Of a stretch of 23,878 nucleotides of DNA, positions 14,819 through 20,481 are shown one piece after another. Position 1 is the stretch's first letter; each line of letters begins with the position of its first letter. The notes below the pieces were generated by a model, which saw only the letters and a program-made list of their open reading frames with translations, was not told where the DNA came from and made no database searches. The position numbers were made by a program, and so were the translations under genes. Source of the DNA: Robbsia sp050955065 (GTDB taxonomy: Bacteria > Pseudomonadota > Gammaproteobacteria > Burkholderiales > Burkholderiaceae); contig JBPBQT010000197.1 in assembly GCA_050955065.1 (NCBI GenBank), positions 1 to 23,878 of the forward strand, written 5' to 3'.

Positions 14819-16037
14819 GGATGTCCCGTGGCGGTACCCGCCGTCCTTCGACGAAGGTGGCGGTGACCGCCAGGTGCGGGTCGAGCACGACGATGTCGGC
14901 GAACGCGCCGGCCGCAAGGCGGCCGCGCTCGTCGATGCCGAGATACTCGGCCGGATAGCGCGACACGCGCGCCGACGCATCGGCCACGGAAAGCCCGATC
15001 GCGACGAGATTGCGCAACGCCCGATCCATCGTCAGCGTGCTGCCGGCCAGCGTGCCGTCGGCCAGACGCACGGCGCCCAGGCATTTGTTCACGCTCTGAC
15101 TGCCGAGCCTGTAGTCGCCATCGGGCATGCCGCAGGCGGCGGTGCCGTCGGTGACGCAGTACAGGCACGGAATCGCGCGCAACGCCGCGCGGATCGCACC
15201 GGGATGCACATGCAGCAGATCCGGAATCACCTCCGAGAAACGCGCGTGCGCGAGGGCGGCGCCGACCGCCCCGGGGGCGCGGTGCAGCAACGGCGACATC
15301 GCATTGTAGAGATGCGTGAAACCCGTCGCGCCGTGTTCGAGCGCGCTGACCGCTTCCTCGTACGTGGCGGTGGTATGCCCCAGTTGAACGCGGATGCCGC
15401 GCTCGGCGAGCAGCGCGATCAGCGCGAGGTCGCCCTGGATCTCCGGCGCCAGCGTGACGACCCGTACCGGCGCGAGCGACAGGTAATGCAGCACCTCGTC
15501 GCGCATCGGGACCGCGGCCGCGTCGGGCTGGGCGCCCAGGCGCGCGGGATTGATGTAGGGTCCTTCCAGATGGATGCCGAGGACCCGGGAACCGTCGCCC
15601 GGCGCTTCCTTGCAGACATGCGCGAGGTCGGCGAGCGTGGCGTCGAGCACGGCGCGCGGCGCGGTCATCGTCGTCGCGAGCAGACTGGTCGTGCCGTGGC
15701 AGGCATGCAGACGCGCCATCGTGCGCAGTGCCGCGCCGCCCGCCATGCAATCCGCGCCACCGCCGCCATGCACGTGTAGGTCGATGAAACCCGGTACGAT
15801 CATCGTCTGGGTGAAGGGTGAGGGCGCGCCGACCGGCGTGCCCTCGATCCGGACGATGCGCCCCGAGGCGGGGTCGCACCGCAGGCTGCCGTCGACCCAG
15901 CCATCGGGTGTCAGGATGCAGCCGTCGAGCGTGACGTGCGGCGCGGCGGCACGCGAGGCGGCACAGGCATCTGCGGTCGTGCCGGAAGCGGTACCTGAAA
16001 CGACGCGCGCTTCACGCGCCGATGCCTGATCCTGCAT
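14790..16037 (-). CDS. nagA: N-acetylglucosamine-6-phosphate deacetylase
   Basis: Amidohydrolase that removes acetate from N-acetylglucosamine 6-phosphate, giving glucosamine 6-phosphate for amino-sugar use and cell-wall recycling. The 415-aa product has the metal and catalytic residues of the family: HVH at residues 88-90, E158 in HLEGPYINP, H221, H242 in THLYNAMSP and the general acid/base D297 in CVTDGTAA. It has an N-terminal extension of about 30 Ala/Ser/Thr-rich residues before the conserved start of the beta-sandwich, so translation may begin further in (for example GTG near residue 35). The usual partners nagB and nagE are absent. The gene lies 3 bases after an FKBP isomerase gene and its end overlaps the transporter ATPase gene tail to tail. 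Confidence 0.9.
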   Translation of the reverse strand: MQDQASAREARVVSGTASGTTADACAASRAAAPHVTLDGCILTPDGWVDGSLRCDPASGRIVRIEGTPVGAPSPFTQTMIVPGFIDLHVHGGGGADCMAGGAALRTMARLHACHGTTSLLATTMTAPRAVLDATLADLAHVCKEAPGDGSRVLGIHLEGPYINPARLGAQPDAAAVPMRDEVLHYLSLAPVRVVTLAPEIQGDLALIALLAERGIRVQLGHTTATYEEAVSALEHGATGFTHLYNAMSPLLHRAPGAVGAALAHARFSEVIPDLLHVHPGAIRAALRAIPCLYCVTDGTAACGMPDGDYRLGSQSVNKCLGAVRLADGTLAGSTLTMDRALRNLVAIGLSVADASARVSRYPAEYLGIDERGRLAAGAFADIVVLDPHLAVTATFVEGRRVPPRDILTPQPPPPG

Positions 16038-16040
16038 GCG

Positions 16041-16379
16041 TCAGACGCCGAGCAGTTCGACTTCGAAAACCAGCGTCGCGTTGGGCGGAATCACGCCGCC
16101 GGCGCCGCGCGCGCCATAGCCCAGTTGCGCGGGAATCGTCAGGCGCCGCACGCCGCCGACCTTCATGCCCTGCACGCCTTCGTCCCAGCCGCGGATCACC
16201 ATGCCGGACCCCAGCGAGAACTTGAACGGCGCGTTGCGATCCTTGCTGGAGTCGAATTTCTGGCCGTCGGTGAGCCAGCCGGTGTAATGAACGGTGACGT
16301 TGTCGCCGGATTTTGCCTCGGCGCCTTCGCCGACGGTCACATCGTCGTACTGCAGGCCGGATTCGGTGGTGACGGACAT
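16041..16379 (-). CDS. FKBP-type peptidyl-prolyl cis-trans isomerase
   Basis: Single-domain FKBP of 112 aa that should speed cis-trans isomerisation of X-Pro bonds; no signal peptide, so cytoplasmic. The fold is covered by VTVHYTGWLTDGQKFDSS, the aromatic pocket residues in MVIRGWDEGVQGMKVGG, the LTIPAQLGYG stretch and the final IPPNATLVFEVELL. The frame is open to an upstream ATG at 16406, but I chose ATG 16379 (MSVTTESGLQYDDV) because a strong AGGAG lies 8 bases before it and the family starts here. Similar proteins in pathogenic Burkholderia have been described as Mip-like. nagA follows after 3 bases, so the two are probably cotranscribed though functionally unrelated as far as I know. Confidence 0.93.
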   Translation of the reverse strand: MSVTTESGLQYDDVTVGEGAEAKSGDNVTVHYTGWLTDGQKFDSSKDRNAPFKFSLGSGMVIRGWDEGVQGMKVGGVRRLTIPAQLGYGARGAGGVIPPNATLVFEVELLGV

Positions 16380-16516
16380 GCGATTCTCCTGTTGATAAAC
16401 CTTCATCTTACCTGATCGCTCCGTTGCGAACCGGGCATGCGCCTGCGGGGAGTGACCGAAAACAAGACAAACTGCCGTTGTATCGGAAGTGCCGCGACGA
16501 CTTCACCGTCGCCGCA

Positions 16517-16522
16517 TATAAT
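16517..16522 (+). promoter_or_regulatory. Perfect -10 box upstream of the kinase-like gene
   Basis: TATAAT at 16517-16522 lies 30 bases before the proposed TTG start, in the gap between the divergent FKBP and kinase-like genes. No convincing -35 is seen at the correct spacing, so if active the promoter may need an activator. Confidence 0.4.
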
Positions 16523-16551
16523 GAACAGGAATGCTCAGAGGAGATTGCATC

Positions 16552-17406
16552 TTGTCGAAGACGACCCCCGAACCCAGCGCCCTTGATCGATACGACGAGG
16601 GAACGCCAGGCATCGGCGCCACCAGTAGCGACATCAAGCAGGACTACGACACCGAGCACGCCGCGCGCGTGTCCGCCGAAGCCGCCGTATTCATGCGCGA
16701 TCGCGTACTTTCGATCGTCTCCCATGATCTGCGCGGCCCCCTCAACGCCATTCACAGCTGGGCGCATGTGCTGGAGCGCAAGCTGGCGAGCGAGGATCCC
16801 GGTATCGCCCGCGCGATCGCCGGTATCCGTACCGGTGTCGAGCAGCAGGTGAAACTGATCGAGGACGTGATCGACCGCACGCGCTCGGCCACGCGCAATC
16901 TGGTGCTGCATCAGGTGTTCATGCCGATACAGCCGCTCATCGATGCGGAAGTCGCCAATGTTCGTGTAACGGTCGCGCATGTCCGAAACGTGGCGATCGC
17001 GTCGCATCTGACGCTCGACGGCGTCAGCGCGAACCTTGACGCCGCGCGTTTCGCCCAGGCCATCTGGGCGCTGCTGGCCTATTCGGTCGAGACCGTGACG
17101 CCGGGCGGGACGGTCGAGCTGCTGGGCAAGATCGAAGGCGGGCGCATCGAGATTGCCGCCGTGTTCGCGCCCGCTCCGGCGAATCCGGGATCGGGCGCCG
17201 TGCAAGCGGGCGCCGTGCAAGCGGGCGGGGCGCAGAAAACCGGCGGCATCTTCACCGACACGCCGATCAACCTCGACAATGGCGCGTTGCCGCTGGCGTT
17301 GCCGACACGCGTTGCCATCGCCCATGACGGCGAGCTGTCCGACGAGCAACTGGTCGACGGGCGCCGCCGCATCGCCCTGCATCTGGCGGGCAGACAGGCG
17401 AGCTAG
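16552..17406 (+). CDS. Degenerate sensor-kinase-like protein (HisKA His box, no recognisable ATP-binding motifs)
   Basis: The 284-aa soluble product has no membrane segment or recognisable sensor domain. Residues about 48-112 form a HisKA dimerisation/phosphoacceptor helix pair with an intact H box, SIVSHDLRGPL, phosphoacceptor H58. The following region should hold the HATPase domain, but the N box asparagine is replaced (IWALLAYSVE at 171-180), no DxGxG G1 box is present and the G2 region reads GALPLAL (244-250). Autophosphorylation by this protein alone is therefore doubtful. A Gly/Ala/Gln linker with a duplicated GAVQA occupies the place of the G1/F boxes. Start: TTG 16552 follows an AGAGGAG site by 8 bases; the ATG at 16531 lies upstream of that site. 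No response regulator gene is adjacent. Confidence 0.8.
   Translation: MSKTTPEPSALDRYDEGTPGIGATSSDIKQDYDTEHAARVSAEAAVFMRDRVLSIVSHDLRGPLNAIHSWAHVLERKLASEDPGIARAIAGIRTGVEQQVKLIEDVIDRTRSATRNLVLHQVFMPIQPLIDAEVANVRVTVAHVRNVAIASHLTLDGVSANLDAARFAQAIWALLAYSVETVTPGGTVELLGKIEGGRIEIAAVFAPAPANPGSGAVQAGAVQAGGAQKTGGIFTDTPINLDNGALPLALPTRVAIAHDGELSDEQLVDGRRRIALHLAGRQAS
17193..17222 (+). repeat. 15-bp perfect tandem duplication inside the kinase-like gene
   Basis: GGGCGCCGTGCAAGC occurs twice in direct succession (17193-17207 and 17208-17222), adding five residues in frame (GAVQA twice). It looks like recent slippage in a linker under weak constraint. Confidence 0.85.
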
Positions 17407-17445
17407 CCGAGGGATCGACACGCGGCCGGGAGCACGCCAGCCAGC

Positions 17446-17487
17446 CGAAAGGGCCACCGCGGACAGCTGTCCGCGGTGGCCCTTTCG
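17446..17487. terminator. Perfect 42-bp palindrome, likely bidirectional terminator
   Basis: Two 21-base arms are exactly complementary with no spacer (the centre reads GGACAGCTGTCC; the ends read CGAAAGGG and CCCTTTCG). It lies between the convergent kinase-like gene (+) and treY (-), 40 bases after the former and 40 before the end of the latter. RNA from either strand would form a very stable hairpin; the T runs are short (TTT within the stem, then CGCTTTA), so termination is likely but may not be classical. Confidence 0.7.
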
Positions 17488-17526
17488 CTTTACCGGAGCG
17501 GGCGGCTCGCCTTCAGCCGCCGGTCT

Positions 17527-20481
17527 TCAGCTGCTGACCGTCGACAACAGCGCAACGGGCAGCGCGGTCAGGACCTTGCCGACCTCCAGCATGGCCTGGC
17601 CGTGCGCGACGCCGGCGGCCGCCGTTTGCGGATGATGCTGCAGCTGTCCCAGATGGTCGAACAGACCCTGGGAGCCCAGCGCCGCGGGCAGGACGACATA
17701 GGTGTCCCCCCAGGCTGCGGCGTCGACGCGGGGCAATGCGGTCGACGCGTTGGCGGCGCTTTCCAGCGCGTCGATACGCGTGTCCGTTCCCAACAGGTGC
17801 GCCGCGAGCCGCGTGACGACGGTGATCGCCCAGTCCGGGCCGTGCCGTCGCGCGAACGCCAGCACCGATCCCGCCTGCGATCCCCCCACCTCCAGCGGCA
17901 GGTATTCGCCTTCCAGGAACAAGGCGGGCACGCTCTGGCGCAGCAGCAGCGCGCGGTGGATCACCGCCTGCTTGATCTGTCCGTCCTGCCAGTGTTCGAG
18001 CATCTGCGCGGCCGGCAGGGTCCGGGCGCGCTCCAGCAGGCGGGCGCGCAGCGGGTAATCCACCGGGCGCCGGTTGTCGGGATCGACGAGCGTCATGTCC
18101 CACAGCTCGGTGCCCTGATACAGGTCCGGAATGCCGGGGGAGGTCAGGCGCAGCAACGTCTGCTGCAGGCTGTTGATGACGCCCAGCGGCGCGAGCGCGC
18201 GCACGAAGTCCGTCAGCTCCTGCAGGAAGTTCGCCTGCGCCCGCGGCGCGAGGATCGTGCTCAGGAACGACCGGCAGGCATCCTCGTACGGCATGTTCGG
18301 CGCGAACCAGTCGGTGTCGAGCTTGGCCTCGCGCAACGCCTTCTCCTGCCAGGCCGCCACGCGCTCGACGAGCGCCGCGATGCCGTCGGCGTCATCCGGC
18401 GACAGGTCCGCCGGCCAGCATCCGAGCAGCGTCTGATACAGCATCGATTCGAAGCCCGGGCCCGGGCCGCTCTCGGTGGCGGCCGCGTTCATCGCCGACC
18501 AGCGGTACAGCGTCGTCGCCCATTGCTCGGGCAGTTCGGACAGCGCCGCGATTCGGGCGCGGACATCTTCGCCGCGTTTGTGGTCGTGCGTGGCGGTGGT
18601 CAGCATCGCGTGCGGAAAGCGTTGCGCGCGGTCCGCGTTGATTGCGTGAAAGTCGTCGACCGACAACGCGAAGTCGTCCGGATCGGCACCCACTTCGTTG
18701 CGCGAGATCAGGCGCCCGTAACGGTAGCAGGCGGTGTCCTCGACCGATTTTGCCGCGACCGGCGAGGTGAGCTGGGAGAACAGCGTCATCGCGATGCGGC
18801 GCTGCGCGATCCGCGGGTCGCGCACGCCGCGGTCGGGCGTCGCGCTGTCGATGCCGTCCTCGCCCTGGGTGTCCTCATCCAGCGACGCGGTCTTGCCGGA
18901 CTTGTCGCCCTGCGACGACGGCGCGCCCAGCCATTCATCGATCTGATCGAGCAACGCGTGATCGGCGGTGCGCAAGGCGGCGCGCGCGCCGTCGCGCGCG
19001 ATCGCGAAATACTTCTCGTCTTCCGGGCTGCGCGTGAGCTCGACCGGGTAGATCCGGTAGACCGGGTAATGCACCGCGAGTTCGGTCAGCACGCGACGGA
19101 TCGCAGTGAACGAATAGTCGCGCGTGGACAGGTTGTCGCGCGCAATGCGGTGCAACGCGCGGGTGGTGCGGTCGAGTTCGGCGGAGAGGTTCTCGGCCAG
19201 CACCTTGCGGCGTGCCGGCAGCGCCTCGTCGATGAAATGCGGCGAGCGGCCGGAGACCTGCGCCCACGTTTTCGCCAATGGCGCCGCGCCCCTTGCGTCG
19301 TGCAGCAGCGCGCCGACGTCGTTCATGAAATCGTACCCGGTGGTGCCGTCGATCTGCCAGTCGTCGCGCATCGCTTCGCCGCGCGCGAGGATCTTTTCGA
19401 CCACCAGATAGGGCGGCATCGCGCGCAATGCCGCCGGGCGCTGGGCATGCGCCGTCGCCAGGCGCGCGGCCAGGCGCTGACAATACTCGCGCGGTTCGGC
19501 GAGGCCGTCGACGTGGTCGATCCGCACGCCGTCGATCAGGCCTTCGGCGTAAAGCCGCAGCACCAGCGCGTGGCTCGCGTCGAAGACCTCCGTGCGTTCC
19601 ACGCGCATGCCGGCCAGCGCGCTGATGTCGAAGAAGCGCCGCCAGTTGACCTCGTCGGCGGCGGCGCGCCACGAGGACAGACGGTAATGCTGGTGATCGA
19701 GCAGGCGCTGCAGCGCGTCGCGCCCGGTCGGCGTGCTCGCGGAAAACGCTTCGAGCGCGGCATCGATGGCTTCGCGGCCGGTGTTGGTCGCCGCGAAGGC
19801 CTGCAACGCGCCGCGGCTCTCCTCGGCCTGCGCCTGGTCCTCGGGCGTGTTCCCGAGCCGTTCGAAATGCTCGCTCAGGCGGCGCAGTTCGGAGGCCGCG
19901 GCGGGTTCGAGGATGCGCGGATAGTCGGTCGGACAGATCGGAAAGCGGTGCGCGTAATAATCGGCGTAGAAGCGCCCGTCGGCGGCGTCGAAATGCAGGG
20001 CGATCTTCTCGCCGGCCAATGCGTCGCCAAACGATTCGCCGAGAAACGGCGCCAGCACCTTGCCACGCAACGCGGGGTCCGGCGAATGCCAGTCGATATC
20101 GAAATACCGCGCATGCGCGGCGTGCCGTCCCCATTCGAGGATGTCTCGCCACCAGGCGTTGTCGGCGCCGCCCACACCCATGTGATTGGGCACGATGTCG
20201 ATGATCAGGCCCATGCCTTTCGTGCGCAACGCCGCGACGAGCGTGCGCAACCCGTCCTCGCCGCCCAGCGCGGCGTTGACCCGCGTGTAGTCGACGGTGT
20301 CGTAGCCATGGGTCGAACCCGGCTGCGCGGTGGTGATCGGCGAAGCGTACAGGTGGCTTACGCCCAGCGCGGCGAAGTAGTCGATCGACTCCAGCGCGTC
20401 GGCGAACGTGTAGTCCTTGTGGAACTGCAGGCGCAGGGTCGACTGGAGGGTCGAGTGGGGTGTCGTGGTCGGGGAGTTCAT
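17527..20481 (-). CDS. treY: Maltooligosyl trehalose synthase
   Basis: GH13-family enzyme that converts the reducing-end alpha-1,4 bond of malto-oligosaccharides into an alpha,alpha-1,1 bond, giving maltooligosyl trehalose, the substrate of TreZ. The product is 984 aa, at the long end for the family. Visible motifs are DIVPNHMGVGG (95-105), DGVRIDHVDGL with the likely nucleophile D322, VVEKIL with the acid/base E362, the TreY-typical SPVAAKSVEDTACYRYGRL region (573-591) and THDHKRGEDVRARI (631-644) with the third carboxylate. A hydrophilic acidic insert occupies about 520-556. The start ATG overlaps the malQ stop by four bases. The frame is open further upstream, but that part is an out-of-frame reading of malQ. 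Confidence 0.94.
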   Translation of the reverse strand: MNSPTTTPHSTLQSTLRLQFHKDYTFADALESIDYFAALGVSHLYASPITTAQPGSTHGYDTVDYTRVNAALGGEDGLRTLVAALRTKGMGLIIDIVPNHMGVGGADNAWWRDILEWGRHAAHARYFDIDWHSPDPALRGKVLAPFLGESFGDALAGEKIALHFDAADGRFYADYYAHRFPICPTDYPRILEPAAASELRRLSEHFERLGNTPEDQAQAEESRGALQAFAATNTGREAIDAALEAFSASTPTGRDALQRLLDHQHYRLSSWRAAADEVNWRRFFDISALAGMRVERTEVFDASHALVLRLYAEGLIDGVRIDHVDGLAEPREYCQRLAARLATAHAQRPAALRAMPPYLVVEKILARGEAMRDDWQIDGTTGYDFMNDVGALLHDARGAAPLAKTWAQVSGRSPHFIDEALPARRKVLAENLSAELDRTTRALHRIARDNLSTRDYSFTAIRRVLTELAVHYPVYRIYPVELTRSPEDEKYFAIARDGARAALRTADHALLDQIDEWLGAPSSQGDKSGKTASLDEDTQGEDGIDSATPDRGVRDPRIAQRRIAMTLFSQLTSPVAAKSVEDTACYRYGRLISRNEVGADPDDFALSVDDFHAINADRAQRFPHAMLTTATHDHKRGEDVRARIAALSELPEQWATTLYRWSAMNAAATESGPGPGFESMLYQTLLGCWPADLSPDDADGIAALVERVAAWQEKALREAKLDTDWFAPNMPYEDACRSFLSTILAPRAQANFLQELTDFVRALAPLGVINSLQQTLLRLTSPGIPDLYQGTELWDMTLVDPDNRRPVDYPLRARLLERARTLPAAQMLEHWQDGQIKQAVIHRALLLRQSVPALFLEGEYLPLEVGGSQAGSVLAFARRHGPDWAITVVTRLAAHLLGTDTRIDALESAANASTALPRVDAAAWGDTYVVLPAALGSQGLFDHLGQLQHHPQTAAAGVAHGQAMLEVGKVLTALPVALLSTVSS

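Noticed and set aside
13391..14980. A 529-residue minus-strand open frame across the permease and ATPase genes
   Set aside because: The plus strand holds canonical Walker and signature motifs here; the minus-strand frame has shadow-type composition and no motifs.
16380..16406. Nine-residue N-terminal extension of the FKBP protein
   Set aside because: A strong AGGAG at the correct spacing points to ATG 16379, and the extension contains that ribosome-binding site.
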